Shown: positions 10,701 to 23,200 of the stretch, piece by piece
Layout of the letters: every line of letters starts with the position of its first letter
Position numbering within the stretch: the first letter of the stretch is position 1
Origin: Drosophila miranda
Lineage: Eukaryota; Arthropoda; Insecta; Diptera; Drosophilidae
DNA: 64,000 nt
Direction: 5' to 3'
NCBI RefSeq assembly: GCF_003369915.1
Contig: NC_046675.1
Location: forward strand, 19,344,001-19,408,000
Notes under the pieces: model-generated
What the model was told of the DNA's origin: nothing
Databases searched by the model: none
Seen by the model: the letters and a program-made list of their open reading frames with translations, nothing else
Program-made: the position numbers and the translations under genes

Positions 10701-11704
10701 ATCTATAATGTCACCAATTCAAATCAAATAATTTTGTACCGTATTTTCCTTGCATGTTTTACCCTTCTCTGAATTTCATACGGTAAACAACTGTGCATTT
10801 TTAAATTTGAGGGTATGATCTATTATTGCAAATTTCAAGAATTGTGGTGGAAAGTGGAATTTCTTACTATATACATTTCAACAAGAATCTATATATCAAC
10901 GACACATAAAAGGTTTCAGGGTAGGACTAGGAAGGACTCATTTTGTATACCTTTTCCAAAAATTTAGTTTTCCTTACTAGTTGCCACATCTTGAACGACT
11001 CACTTTAAACTACAATTACGAAGACATTACAACTACTATATACAGTTCACAACTCAAAACACGTAGTACAAGCCCAACAGATTAAAAATCATCACAAAAA
11101 TTTAATCAGAGATTTAAAGTTGTTATTAAAATGTCACTGCACGTGCTTTTTGATAACAACAGCTGGGTGGAACAGCTGATTTTGTAAAAGTGGAGACATC
11201 TATAAAAATTTCTGGTACGCAGCTTTTTTGACTTTTCAAAATTACGTTTTGGCGAATAAAAGTGGTCGTTGGGACCATAGCGCGGCTCTGCTTCTGCGCT
11301 TTTTCGGCCAACAAAAAATATTTCAAAGCAACTTTAATTGCCCGTTTGTTTTGCTGGCTGCTGCTGGCTGCTCTCAAGTTTCGTATAGAAGAAAAATAAT
11401 TTGTACGCTACATACGAAAAGCATTTACATATACGTATATGTAGGTGAACTAAATTAGTATATATTTTATTTTACATGAACTAGTTAAATACATATTTAT
11501 AAACTATATATTGTTATTACACATTCATATATGTATACACGAAAAAAATTAATGTATACATATGTCCATATAGACATACTTATAAAAACGTATACATATG
11601 TACATATATAGTGGCTTATATACATATGTATATTTTGATTTTTTTATATAAATGTAGATCACTATAAAACCCTAATAACCCTATATAACAATGATAACTG
11701 ATTC
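10700..11704. other. AT-rich intergenic region upstream of the protease gene
   Basis: No ORF with protein-like composition and no recognisable transposon domain. 11450-11650 is rich in tacatatgta-type simple sequence. The promoter of the protease gene must lie here or in an unseen upstream exon, but I see no decisive core motif. Confidence 0.4.
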
Positions 11705-11710
11705 GTGAAA

Positions 11711-14700
11711 ATGAATTTAAAGCATATTTTATTATTTTGGATGTTGGCCTTGTTAAGTTATGCCAACCTAATTTGTTCGGAAAAGTTTGAGGCTTTCAAT
11801 GAATCTGCAACTACAAGTATAATTCATAAAAGAACCAGTAAATTTTTATTTGATACTATTTTTCGAATAAGTTCTGGGGTATCAAACGCTTTTGGACTTG
11901 ACACAGAAGATGATGTTGAGTATACTGAAAATTCAAGCCTAAAAAATTGCGACTGTGGTAAGTAGTCTTCAGTGACTGTATGATAAATATCAAAATGCGA
12001 ACAAAACTAATACTAATATATTTGTTGAAAGTTAAACCATTTTTAAGAATGTGACTAAATAATATTGAATTTGTGAAAATTGACATTACTTGGCTTATTT
12101 CCAATTCGTGTTTGTTTTTTTACATACATACATATTTACATATGTACATTTGTACTCGTACCTCTATATAGGAACCATTTGTTTTTTATTTATTTATATT
12201 ATTGTTTAGTTTTCTTTTGTTACTTTTAAAAAATTCTCAGTCACACGGTGAAAATTACATTCTTATATGTACATACATTACGGATAAATATTTTATCCAA
12301 TACAATGCAAATTATACAAAACGAATATATGTGAGGTTTTCAAAGCTGAGTACAATTTATTATAAAACAGATAACTGACATACGGTCGATCTTAGATGTC
12401 ATCGAAGACACCTTCCATTTCTTGTACATATTTTTAAAGCACAGAGGGTACCGTTTTTTATCCCTAAAAGCATACAGAAATGTTCTACGAGCGTTATTCT
12501 CTAGGGTCCCCCAATTCCTCGATTTTTCGTTAGTGCTTAAACCATCAATCATATAATGGCACGCCTTTATATAGCAAAAATCAAAAATCTTATTGCTTTC
12601 TTCTACTTATATATACTTTGACAAATCCTGCAACACTTTATCCTAGTTAGGGGTTCGGAAATGCTTTCTTCGGGATGCTAAGTAAATCTACTCGAATCTT
12701 ATATGTTTAATGTTTAGAGTTCAACTATGTACAGTTAAATAGGAATGTAAAAATAGGAATGTACAAATTATAAAATTATCAGCTACTGGAAAGTTTGGTA
12801 CACAATACAAGGCAGAAGAAAGTTAACTTAAATTATTCATTAAAGAAGATTTTACTTTGGAAGCACAAGTAGCAAAGGAAAAAAGATGGACAAATTTATT
12901 GTAGTCGCAGCAAAGGCTACGGAAAGATTCATGGTCAGAGTATTTTGATTGACAGAGAGGAAGACGGAGAGGAAAGTAATGCCTAGTCGGGCGGGATGGG
13001 ACAGCAATACTGATAAGGCTAATGAGGGCCGAGGATTCAACCTCGCCTAGGAGAAGTTTGTGGAGAAAGAGAATTACATGACAAGTAAGATGACGAGAGT
13101 GGTCCCAATTAAGTCCGCACAGGGCAAAGATAAGGAATTGTTTTTGAACGGACTCAAGCATATCTTGATATTTTCGGTAATGGGGAGACCAGATACAGGA
13201 ACCATATTCCAAGATAGGCCGTACATGAGACACATAGATTAGTTTAGTGGTATAGGGGTCAGAAAATTCCTTCGACCATTTTTTTATAAAACCAAGGACT
13301 CCTTTGGCTCCGGGTCGCTGTTGGAAAAACGTAGCTTGACATTATCAGCATACATTACAGCATACTCGAGAATTAGTTAAAACTTGGGGAAGATCATTGA
13401 TAAAGAGGTTAAATAATAAGGGCCCGAGATGGCTACCTGGCGGCACACCCGAAGAGACAAAAACTGGTTTAGAAAGAGAAGATTGGAAGCAGACACGCTG
13501 AGAACGATTGCAAAGGTACGCCTTAGTCCAGAGAAAAAGTTTGGTCGGAAATCCTAGTAAAGATAGTTTGTGGATGAGGAGATTCTGATTAACTGAGTCG
13601 AAAGCTTAACTAAAATCAGTATAAACTACGTCAGTTTGTCATTGCTTTGGAAATGCGGCAGTTACATATAAGCAAAATTCAAGGAGGTTAGACGAAACTG
13701 AGCGACGTTTTACAAATTCGTGCTGTGTTTCTGATAACAGGGAAGTACAAAAGTGTTGGAGCTGAAAAATAATAATTTTTTCGAAGAGCTTAGGAATGGC
13801 AGAAAAATTGGAGATACAATGGTAGTTTGAGACGTCTGATTTAGACCCCTTTTTATGAATAGGAATTATGTATGATTCCTTCCAGACGGTGGGAAAATCA
13901 CCAAGCTCGAGAGAGAGGCTGAACACTTTTCAGAGAGGCACGCAAAATGAATCCCCACAAAGTTTAAGCACGGCACTGGGAACCAAATCTGGACCTGTGG
14001 AGAAAGAAAATGTACACGATTTTAAATTAGTTAGAAGGCCATCATAATCAATAATCAAGGGGGGAAGGATAAAAGGAAGGATAAGGATAATAAAAAAGGA
14101 ATAGGATATGAGTGCGCGGCACGAGAATAGAGGGCATGTTATTAGAAAAAGCAGAGTAGCAACGTTGAAAAAATGAAGCAAATAGGTTAGCAATATCGGA
14201 ATTGTTATCTGCATAAGTGCGATTTAGGTGTAAAGAAGAGGGATATTGTGAAGAATTACATTTAGAGTTAACAAACTTAAAGAATTGTTTAGAATCTCGT
14301 TTAAAGTTGAGCTTGCATTTAGACAAATAGCTGTTATAGCATAGGGTATAACAAATGGAAAATTTAGATTTTGCAATTGAATGCTTAGAAAAATCTGACT
14401 GCGAGCTAGACAGTTTAAACTTCTTATATAAAAGCAGCTGGACATCAATTTCCAGTGTGGGATGTTAAAGGTCTTCGGGAAAAGGTAGAGGGGAACCTCT
14501 GTGGACTAGAGTGTTCGTTGAGTCGGTAATAAAGACAAGGTCTAAAATCCTACCTATGCTATTGCATATGCCGTTTACCTGACCCAATGATGAGTCGGAC
14601 AGAGAATCAACGAAATCATGCTGCATGAATGGGAACATCTGGTTGTAGTCTTCGGATGGAGACCAGGAAGTATTTGGAAGATTGAAATCTCCGAGGACGA

Positions 14701-17700
14701 TAAGACAATCGGACTCGTTACTACTATATTCTTTGAGTACCGGGTATAAAGAGTCAAACTAAAACTGATTTTTAAGTCTATTAATCCCATTGTGTGGATT
14801 GGATGTACTTTGATAATAACCTTGGTCGGATTACGGACAGGTCCGAAATATCTGTGAGGAAGGGGCGTCCCCAATAAATCGACGTTTACTATTTTCAAGG
14901 GCCGGACAGTAGCAGAAGATCCGATTCCTCCACTTCGTCATCCCCACATCTTCTCCAGAAGTCGTTGTGACGGATTGGCAGTCTGGAGGCGTGTACGGTC
15001 AAAAATCTTATATATGTATATATGATTTCATTTTAATTTGTAATGCACGGTACGCATTCTAAAGGCATTAAAGGCGAGTAACCGCACCCTGAACGCCGGA
15101 CGTTGTCGCAATGATAACAAGGAATTCTCAGCTCATAAAGTAGTCAATGTTGATTCCCAGATACAAATGTATTGAATTGAAATAACAAAACTTGTCCAAA
15201 CCGATCTGCAAGGGTAGTTTTAGAAATTCATTTAAACGTTAATAAGTTACAAATATTATTTTTTTATAAGTTTCCTGAGATACAAATTTCCACATAATTG
15301 TTTACTAATGAAAATATTACTGTTATAGATTGTGGCTTTTCAAATGAAGAAATAAGAATTGTTGGCGGAAAACCAACAGGTGTAAACCAATATCCGTGGA
15401 TGGCACGAATTATTTACGATGGAAAATTTCATTGCGGTGGATCGTTATTAACTAAGGATTATGTTCTATCTGCAGCTCATTGCGTGAAAAAATTGCGCAG
15501 ATCAAAAATAAGAATAATTTTCGGAGATCATGATCAGGAAATTACTTCTGAGTCTCAGGCCATTCAACGTGCTGTAACAGCTGTAATAAAACATAAGAGC
15601 TTTGATCCTGACACATACAATAATGATATTGCACTGTTAAGATTAAGGAAACCAATTGCATTTTCAAAAATTATAAAGCCAGTTTGTCTTCCCCGATACA
15701 ATTACGATCCTGCAGGTATTTATTACTTAATTTATAAATTTCAATTATGATCTTAAACATTCGATAATATTTAACCGTAGAACATAATCAGAGCATTGAA
15801 GGAATCCTCAGAATTGATACTCATAAAGATATTATATATTGGCAAGGTATGATGACAGGAAGAGGAGGGGGGTAATTTTTCGAGTTCATTAGAGTACAAA
15901 GTGGTGGAGAACAGCTCACCGAATACAAAACTCATCCTTTATTTGGACTTTGACACCAACAGGCAAATACGCTTGACTCCTCCCGCCCAACCGACCGAGG
16001 GGCGCTGCCGCCTGACGCGCCGCACGTTAATCGAACCGATCGCGTATATGCAGGAAATATATATGTTAGACTAATATTGGAGAAAAATTATAACCAAAAA
16101 TTACTAAAAACTAAACTAAACTAAACGAAAACGGCAGAAGATGTCTGCCGGCAACTTGCGACGACCTCCCATCCGTTTCAACGCCTTTGTTGACAAGTCA
16201 GAGACTACTTCGATGTGAACGGCCTTGGTGAGAAGGCAAACGAACACGGCTATGTATGATTTTGTAGGTCCCTTTCCTCGAATGCGTAGATATGTATTGA
16301 TGGGTCCACGAAAGTCAACTCCACAGCGTTCAAAGGGTCGAGCAGGAGCGAGTAGCGTAGGCGGTAAGGAGCCCATCAGTTGTTGTAGCAGCTTTGGTCT
16401 GTAGCGAACGCAGTGTAAACAGGAGCGGACAATTCGACGGGCCAAGTCTCTCGCGTTAACGATCCAATACTCCAACCGAATGAGAGTGAGAGCTACTAAG
16501 GCTTTAGGTCCATCGTGATAGTCCCGAAGATGCAAATGGCGAATATAGTTCCATACAAATTTTAACTGACTTGGCAGCAGCAACGGATGTTTTTGACCGT
16601 CTGGTAGGTCTGAGTATTCCAATCGTCCACCAACCTTGATAAGTTCGAATCCGTTCACGACTTCTAAAAAGGGAGTAAGAAACTTTAAACTGATTTATCC
16701 AGTAGCTGGTGCTAAGCGACGCAAGTGAAGCAAGATTTCAGATGTCTTCTTCCCAGTCATGTCTCCGCCCCGGAGCAGCCGTCTCATTTTTGAGTCCTCT
16801 TACTCGCCGAAGGTTTCGAACCAAAGTTGCGGATTGGATTTATTAAATTTCAGAAGGATGATCTGAGCTAAATGTAGAGAGTTTGGAGCTGTTGGCTGTG
16901 CGGCTGCTAATTGAAGCCGCTGCAGTTGCTCTCTTAGCTCTTAGCGTCGTAAAATTTTTCACCGTTTTCTGCTGGTTTGTTTTCGATCGACGAGCGCAAA
17001 AAATAGTGCTGTTCTTGCATTTGCGGTTCTTTTTTAACGTAGGGGTCACCACTTCGGCGGGTTGGCCAATGTGCGCTTGAGTTCTGATTAATGTTCTTTA
17101 TTAATTATCACTAAGTCAATTATCAAGCTTTGTTTGGCGTCGAAGTCAGAGATCAAGATGCCAGACCGCTAAGAATAGTCGCCGGTTTTGCCACACCAGC
17201 GAACGACTCTAAGATGAGTGTTGTTGAGGTGCTGCGATCCGGGCTGCCACATATGAATGGCCGCCACACGGATCGCCTACTGCCAAATTCTTAGTAATAA
17301 GTGTCTTCTAAGAGCCAACTCCTAAAAATCTATCAGCGCACAGTAAATCTACAAATATATTCTATAGCGTTATTGTTAAAAAAAATATTTAAAGATTTAA
17401 TTTTATACTGGTAAATATGCAATGAAACAAAGGTAAACTTTGACACAATATTGTAAAGCTCTAAAGCTCTAGGTCAAGTATTTCTGTATTGTCACTGCTT
17501 ACATTACTATCTCATACCTCTCTCTTATTAATTTTGGATTTATTGTTCACTTTTAGGTCGAATTGGTACTGTTGTTGGTTGGGGACGAACTTCTGAAGGA
17601 GGAGAGCTGCCTTCCATTGTTAATCAAGTAAAAGTTCCGATTATGTCTGTTACAGAATGCCGAAATCAGAAATATAAAAGTACCCGAATTACCTCAACAA

Positions 17701-17912
17701 TGTTGTGCGCCGGACGACCAAGCATGGACTCCTGTCAAGGCGATAGTGGAGGACCACTGCTGTTGTCTAATGGAGTTAAGTTTTTTATTGTCGGAATAGT
17801 TTCCTGGGGTGTCGGATGTGGTCGCGAGGGATATCCGGGTGTATATACACGAGTAAGCAAATTTATTCCATGGATAAAATCTAACTTAGAAAATACGTGC
17901 TTGTGTTCTTAG
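11711..17912 (+). CDS. CG11836: Secreted trypsin-like serine protease (S1 family)
   Basis: Three exons: 11711-11957, 15329-15715 and 17557-17912, with donors G|GTAAGT and GCAG|GTATTT and acceptors ttatag and cttttag. Phases match and yield 329 aa. A hydrophobic signal peptide (residues 1-22) is followed by a short pro-region and a Cys pair (CDCDCG). The activation site is R92|IVGG. The catalytic triad is intact: H133 in SAAHC, D182 in NNDIALL, S275 in GDSGGP. Asp269, six residues before the Ser, predicts trypsin specificity. The C-terminus (..NTCLCS) may disulphide-bond to the light chain. The sequence closely resembles what I remember of D. melanogaster CG11836; its substrate is unknown to me. 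Introns of 3.4 and 1.8 kb are filled with CR1-like, LOA and BEL debris, yet the coding frame is undamaged. Confidence 0.93.
12800..14760 (-). mobile_element. Degenerate CR1-like non-LTR element in protease intron 1
   Basis: The minus strand gives colinear pieces of the same family as the copy at 27936-32250. Toward 12823-13233 there is the pol C-terminus (..RPILEYGSCIWSPHYRKYQD..ESVQKQF). RT pieces follow around 13430-13930 (..HKKGSKSDVSNYHCISNFSAIPKLFEKI..), with linker sequence from 13930 to 14450. The frames are broken by many stops and frameshifts, so this copy is older than the 28-32 kb one. Confidence 0.75.
14805..15000 (-). mobile_element. LOA-like 3'-region fragment
   Basis: Text such as ACAGGTCCGAAATATCTG, TTTCAAGGGCCGGACAGTAG and GATTGGCAGTCTGGAGGCG matches the RNase H/3' end of the LOA-clade copy at about 47695-47870. 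It lies directly beside the CR1-like copy in protease intron 1. Confidence 0.65.
15955..16130 (-). mobile_element. CR1-like 3' UTR fragment
   Basis: The segment CTCCCGCCCAACCGACCGAG followed by GGGCGCTGCCGC is shared with the 3' UTRs of the CR1-like copies at 28120-28170 (-) and 20810-20850 (+). Flanking similarity extends through GTTAGACTAA. It directly abuts the truncated BEL integrase. Protease intron 2. Confidence 0.6.
16130..16665 (-). mobile_element. BEL/Pao integrase fragment
   Basis: Reading 16658 down gives the pre-integrase zinc region (H-x-H..HLHLRDYHDG..C-x-x-C as CLHC) and the start of the catalytic core (CGVDFRGPI, KAVHIEVVSDLSTKAL). It is cut off just before the second catalytic Asp, where CR1-like tail sequence begins. 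The family is the same as the + strand fragment at 22087-22300. Confidence 0.75.
16740..17275 (-). mobile_element. BEL-like 5' LTR and leader/gag start
   Basis: On the minus strand a segment begins near 17270 with TGTGGCGGCCATTCATATG. It contains AATAAAGAACATTAATC near 17100 and then GTGGTGACCCC, which is reminiscent of a primer-binding site. A short Lys/Asn-rich gag-like frame follows (17052-16843). Together with the integrase immediately downstream, this suggests a BEL copy that lost its centre. LTR boundaries are approximate and inferred. Confidence 0.4.
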
Positions 17913-17945
17913 TTTTTAGTTTTGTTATAAAAGTGTTTATATACA

Positions 17946-17951
17946 AATAAA
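17946..17951 (+). terminator. Poly(A) signal AATAAA of the protease gene
   Basis: Canonical hexamer 34 nt past the stop codon. Confidence 0.65.
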
Positions 17952-17959
17952 AATATTTT

Positions 17960-18150
17960 TTAATTATTGATGACGTTAGAAATAATCCATAGGTTCCTGG
18001 CTGGTCCAGACCGCTCATTCGAAGATTCATGCCACGACACGATCTACTCATTTATTCAACATATTTGGCTGTTATTTCTCGCATATTCCGCCAGGGACGA
18101 GGAAGGTTTTTTTTTTTTACTTATTTATTTATTATTTGGCTTTAAGCTGT
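17960..18150. other. Short intergenic stretch, nothing recognised
   Basis: Ends in a long T run (18106-18119). No feature seen. Confidence 0.3.
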
Positions 18151-18154
18151 AAAA

Positions 18155-18800
18155 GCTGTACAACTATTTAGGGTCCTGTGCAAAACGTATCCTGCTTCGA
18201 GATAGGTAGTTGAGCGTTAAGAACTGAAAAGTTTGACCGAGCTATTATAAAGCCAAAGAGAGAAGTAGGAGAGCCATCTTATTAAAATTTTTTATAAAGT
18301 CTTGATTTTAAGTTTTTAAGACTAAATAACTCTTTGATAAACCAGATCTAATCGGTCAAGATGGCGGAACAAAAGAATCAAAAAATGTGCCAAGTGCTTT
18401 GTAGAAAATATGTGTGCCTTTTATAACATTAATGCATAAGTACAAAGCGGACCAATCAAAATACCTAATGAGGTTCGCAAACTCGGCCTTACGAAAGCAG
18501 CGGACAGATAGCCTAGTCGACCGAACCAATACAGTTGATCCTATATCTATCCACACTTCGAAAGTAGAATGGTTGGCGTCTTCAGGTATAGTGAGTGGAA
18601 GCCCTCGGGTTAACAACACTATGGTCGGATCGAAAACAAAGCACTGACTAAGCAATCGACCCAATGAGTTTTTCACGTGCTTGACATGAGACAGGGACAG
18701 GTCAAGCAAGCCGGCAACAAAGTCATGTCGTGACATTGGCACTAGGGTACTATACTCGTTTACCGAAGATCAAACAGCAAGTTGAAGTCACCACGAAACC
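18155..18800 (-). mobile_element. CR1-like element fragment (end of endonuclease and linker)
   Basis: The minus strand reads MSRHDFVAGLLDLSLSHVKH.. and ..LPLTIPEDA..FRKAEFANLIRYFDWSALYLC.., nearly colinear with 30380-29770 of the long CR1-like copy. It stops near 18800, where gypsy-like sequence in the opposite orientation begins. Confidence 0.75.
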
Positions 18801-18804
18801 ACAA

Positions 18805-20110
18805 TACAGTGTGGCACCACGCGGACGCACCACCACCAGGACGCCCCTCCTGAAGACAACCCGGCCCCACCGGTGACAACCGCTATGCAGCAGCCAAGTT
18901 CTCGAGGTACCACTACCGATCGGCACCCTGACTCGCGACTGCAACGACACCGCCATCGGCACGAGTACGACCCCTATGACAAAGACCGATCCACTACTCC
19001 CACGTCCTCCCAGGCAGGAACCGCGAAAGGTGACCACCACCACACGAGACGCTAATCGGAACCCCGATGCACCTGGAGCCGACACGCCATCGGCGCCGAC
19101 ATCATAGAAAGCCTCCCAGGCAATATTCTCAGCACTACGCCTGGGGCCATGTCGGAAACCATCGTCTCCCAAACTAGCCGTCGGTCCAACACTAGGATCG
19201 CCACCGAGACCCACACGAGCACACCACCCATGGTCGGGGCGTCGACACGGTAGACGACCACATAAGCGAATACCCGCGCGATGTCGAACCAGCAATCGAC
19301 ACCACGATCCTCCCTGAGAACCCAGACCACACTTGCGACCCAGAAATCGACGAACGATCCGAGGAAGATTCGGAGCGGATCTCCGACCCATGGTCCTCCG
19401 ACATCGCGCCGAAGGTACAGGAATTTCTGGACGAGGAGTTTCCAGCACTCGCAGGCCTCCGAGGGATCACGAATCGTCCTGAGGGACAGCCGCCCCATAA
19501 AACAGTGGTACTACCCGAAAAATCCAGCCATGCGGCGGATCATCGACGAACAGGTCGACCAACTGATAGCGGAGGATATAATCAATCCATCCCGGAGCCC
19601 CCACAGTGCGCCAATCATCCGTAAAAGGAACGGGCGATAGCGTATGTGTGTAGACTATCGACAGCTCAAACAGCGTTCGATCGCGGACGCATACCCGCTA
19701 CCTGGGATCAACTACATACTGGAGCAACTGCAAAACGCACGCTTCATTTCGATCCTGGACCTGAAAAACGGGTATTGGCAGATACTGATAGCCCGCAATA
19801 GCAGGGAAGCACGGCATTCACGATACTCGAAAGGGGGCTGTACGAATGGAAAGTTATGCCTTTCGATCTACACTCCGCGGGAGCCACGTTTCAACGGACC
19901 CTTGATGCCGTTATCGGCGCAGACATGGAACAGTTCGCGTTCGCTTATCTCGACGACATCGTCATGGTCGGGAAAGATTTTACGGAACACCTGAACAACG
20001 CGAATGAAGTTTTCGCCCGACTACGCAAGGCAAACCTTGTGATGCACCTATTTCAGGCTGATGTAAGCTCAATCACGTCCAGGGGTCAATCCACAAGAAA
20101 TTTGTTGTAA
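18805..20110 (+). mobile_element. Ty3/gypsy-type pol fragment (reverse transcriptase)
   Basis: Plus-strand frames show RT motifs in order: YYPKNPAMRRIIDEQVDQLI, APIIRKRNGR, CVDYRQLKQRSIADAYPLP, ILDLKNGYWQI, MPFDLHSAGATFQ and the active site FAYLDDIVMVG. A stop after RKRNGR and a frameshift between ILDLKNGYW and MPFDLH make it non-functional. The more GC-rich 18820-19280 part is probably upstream gag/protease. The antisense 232-residue frame there is a shadow. Confidence 0.75.
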
Positions 20111-20460
20111 TATATGGAACTTTGGGGGAGATGTCGGGTTTGGCCTATCTTAGAGAGGGTGGATCGTGGCTTGGTCGAGCGTTGCTAGTGGTGTGCGTCG
20201 AATGGTGTGTGTGGCGGTGTAGCGTCGGTTCCATGTCGAGGTGCACTTCGCTGTTGTGGCGATCGTGGCGACCTGGCGGTTTTATCATTGGGTGTGTCGG
20301 CCATTATTCTCCATACGAATTATTCTCCCTCTCCACACATAGCTACTCGACACGCGCCGACCAAAAACACCAGGTCACGCGTACTTCCCCCACTCCAGGC
20401 CAAGCGAGCGATCAGGTGCAGTCTTCCAGGTTCGTCAACCGCGAGAAGACGACATCACGA
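20111..20460. other. G/T-rich unrecognised stretch between gypsy and CR1-like fragments
   Basis: Composition differs from both neighbours (many GTG/GGT words). It might be LTR or leader sequence of the gypsy element, but I see no paired LTR. Confidence 0.25.
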
Positions 20461-20461
20461 A

Positions 20462-21036
20462 AGCTCACGTTGAGCCGCCTAAACTTCACGATTCCTATAA
20501 GACTGACTAGAAATTTTATACCGTTGTTCCTTCCACTTTGTAGATCGAATTATTCCTTGCATGAACCGTTTAGGTTCTTATGCTCGGATTATAATTCCCT
20601 CTACCATATTATATCCACCACTAATTCTCTTCCTCTTATTAAATTACTGATCCTTTCACACCTTTCTAGTAATTAGTAATTGTAGTGGTATTTGTATTTT
20701 GATTGCATGCTTAGTTTCTTAGTAAGTTTAGCGCTAATTTTCCTCGAATGTTAGTATAATAGCTATCTTTCTTGCATGTTCGCGTTCGGTTCGGCTACGC
20801 ACCGTGCGTCATGCGGCAGCGCCCCTCGGTTGGTTGGGCGGGAGGAGGGCTGCGTTTTGCCTGGGATCCGCGCGTAACAGCCTTCTGCTGGTTTCACACG
20901 GGCCACTTGACGGTGCAGTAACTGCATCGCCTCTTGAAAGATGCAGTCATTTCATGTCAACGTCCAAGAAGATCAATGTTAACCAATTGGGCTGAAAATT
21001 TGGGGGCTGGATTATATTTTAATGTTCTAAATTACA
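20462..21036 (+). mobile_element. CR1-like 3' end (pol C-terminus and 3' UTR)
   Basis: Begins with SRLNFTIPIRLTRNFIPLFL, then SLHEPFRFLCSDYNSL, and continues through a 3' UTR identical in most positions to the reverse complement of 27936-28510, including GGCAGCGCCCCTCGGTTGG and the tail near AATTTGGGGGCTGGATTATA. A 5'-truncated insertion on the + strand. Confidence 0.8.
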
Positions 21037-21039
21037 ACA

Positions 21040-21840
21040 AAAATTCCATCTGATCATATGTATACATACATATGTATTATAGCTAAACCATTGGCCAAAT
21101 ATCATATTTTTGAACTTAGATCTCAAGTCGCCACCTCTAAACGTCGAATCAACCTGAATCTTTAAATTTTATTGTTTTATAACAAAAGGAACATTTTTAT
21201 ATGTATATATATATGTATACGGGGATTGGGTTCGCTGCGGGTGAATTAAATTAATTTAAATTCACTGTGGCGCAATTGAATGCACAGACCACGGATCTCG
21301 GAGCACGACTGTTTTACTCGGTATGTGGATGTGGGTTCTTAGGAGCACTCGCAGAAACGGAGAACCCCCAGGAAGAGCCACAGGAGATGAGCAAGTTACG
21401 AAGTTATAGTTATCTTGGATTGGAATGATCCGCCGATTCTGGCTGTGGTGCACTTCTCCTCTTGGTTTCGAGAATATCCGGCTCAAAGGACCAATGTTTG
21501 AAGGGGCGCGGATCGAGACGTTGCTATCCGGCGTCGAATGGAGGAATGAAGAAGTCCAAGTGGTTCCAATAAATGTGTTCCATGTAGCGAAATGTCGAAG
21601 CGGGGGTGGAAACGTAGCTGATTCTAGCTTACATGCTAAGACAACGGGGAGCGACGTGCGGATCGTAAGAGCGAACAGAACCGAGATAGTGTGAGCTAGG
21701 CAGAGGCCGATGTTACTGGCTGTTAGCTGAGCGCGGTACCCAGCAGCAATAACAGGCTGTTAGCCTGCGGTATCACAACGGCCCTAAGAGTGACAGGCTC
21801 CTAACGAACCTGGCAGCCACCTACCTAACCTAAACTACTC
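21040..21840. other. Unrecognised repeat-like region with a LOA-like tail at its right end
   Basis: No protein-like frame of any length. The last ~80 bases (..CACAACGGCCC..CCACCTACCTAACCTAAAC) resemble, in + orientation, the terminal part of LOA-type 3' tails seen at 690 and 47480 on the other strand. The remainder is unidentified. Confidence 0.3.
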
Positions 21841-22300
21841 GAAAAGCTGACCAACATCAGCTCCTACATTCGTTGCTCACATAATATCGCCTGGTTATTT
21901 CGCTTCCACCACTCAATGCTGCGCCATGCATTCAACTGCATAATCTGAAATCTCCAACAGCAAGCTTACTCTGACGACTTTCAGCTGCTAAACAAAGCAC
22001 TAACAGAAAACAGAATTCGCTCCAGGATTTCAGCTCAACCGAGTGGGTGGCTGATTCGAGAACACTCACATCCCAGAAATCGACAATTGAATTTTGTCTG
22101 GATTTACGGTCTCCATCTGCACCTTAGTAATTGTCACGCTGATCCTAAAGCTCTTATTTGTCTGGAATACTGGATTGTGAACACCAGGGACTTAGTAGAT
22201 CGTGTTATCCGACCTTGCATGTTCTCCGTCCGTTACAGGCCGAAACTTCAGCAGAGTATGAGATGCCAGATCCGTTGGAATGCGTCTGCCTGAACAGCCG
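21840..22300 (+). mobile_element. BEL/Pao integrase fragment
   Basis: The plus strand reads LNFVWIYGLHLHLSNCHADPK.. and LEYWIVNTRDLVDRVIRPC..VRYRPKL, clearly homologous to the minus-strand fragment at 16130-16665. Several stops and deletions; the catalytic core is absent. Confidence 0.65.
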
Positions 22301-23150
22301 TTCGACTTCGGTGGAATACCTGCTTCATTAAATCCGTTTTGGGCGAGGGATTCCAAGCTATGCGAAAGCTGAATCACAGATTTTAACGGACCGACTAAAG
22401 CGAATCCCAAATCCCACGGAATCGATTCTATTTGGTCGGTTTTGCAGCGAATTGAGTGGTCGCAAGATGATGAATCTGCAATGACCTGATACATCAATAG
22501 TACCAGCAGGGCTCGAGGCAAGGCTGGTTATTGTTGCATTACTCGTATTTTGTTGTTGAAGTAATGGTTTTCATCGATGTTTTGGTATTGTCGACGCTTG
22601 GAAGCTGTGTTTAACAAAGTACATTAGAAAGGTATATCGATTTTGTATTATTTATACAATATAGTTGAAAAGAAAAGAGTAGTGTGCTTCTGTACATGTG
22701 TCTTACAAAGTATGTTAATAATAAACAAAATGTGTCTATTATACAATATAAAGGTTATAAAGTGTAGTTATTCATATATCTAATATGTTGATATTTATTG
22801 TTTCGTTTCTACGGTTTGTATTTTCCGGATTGAGAAAATAAAAAACAGTATTTTTTACTCAACAGAGATACTTTATTTTCTGAGAATCTATGTGTTGTTC
22901 TCAACGATTTTGAGCCAAGACTAACTAACATGACAATCCAATAGTCCACCTACTGGATTTGCCAATTCGTTAAAATATTTATGATAACTTTGTATATAAT
23001 GGATATAGTTAAGTTTCTGTAGAAACATAAACATTATAGATTATTCAGTAAATATAAACATCAAATTATTTTTTTAACATTAGATTATAGCTATTCATGT
23101 CGCTTTATTCGAGCAACAATCAACAGAGTTGTAAGTTCATAAAATTAAGG
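22300..23150. other. AT-rich DNA between BEL fragment and veli 3' end
   Basis: No recognisable ORF or repeat family apart from short AT simple sequence. Confidence 0.35.
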
Positions 23151-23151
23151 T

Positions 23152-23157
23152 TTTATT
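23152..23157 (-). terminator. Poly(A) signal of veli
   Basis: Minus-strand AATAAA about 45 nt beyond the veli stop codon. Confidence 0.55.
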
Positions 23158-23200
23158 TAAACACATAAATTTAAATACTTTGTTATTTTTTAAATTTGGA

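Noticed and set aside
18750..19448. 232-residue minus-strand ORF
   Set aside because: It is GC-rich antisense of the gypsy-type gag/pol region, with Arg/Gly/Val-heavy composition and no domain.
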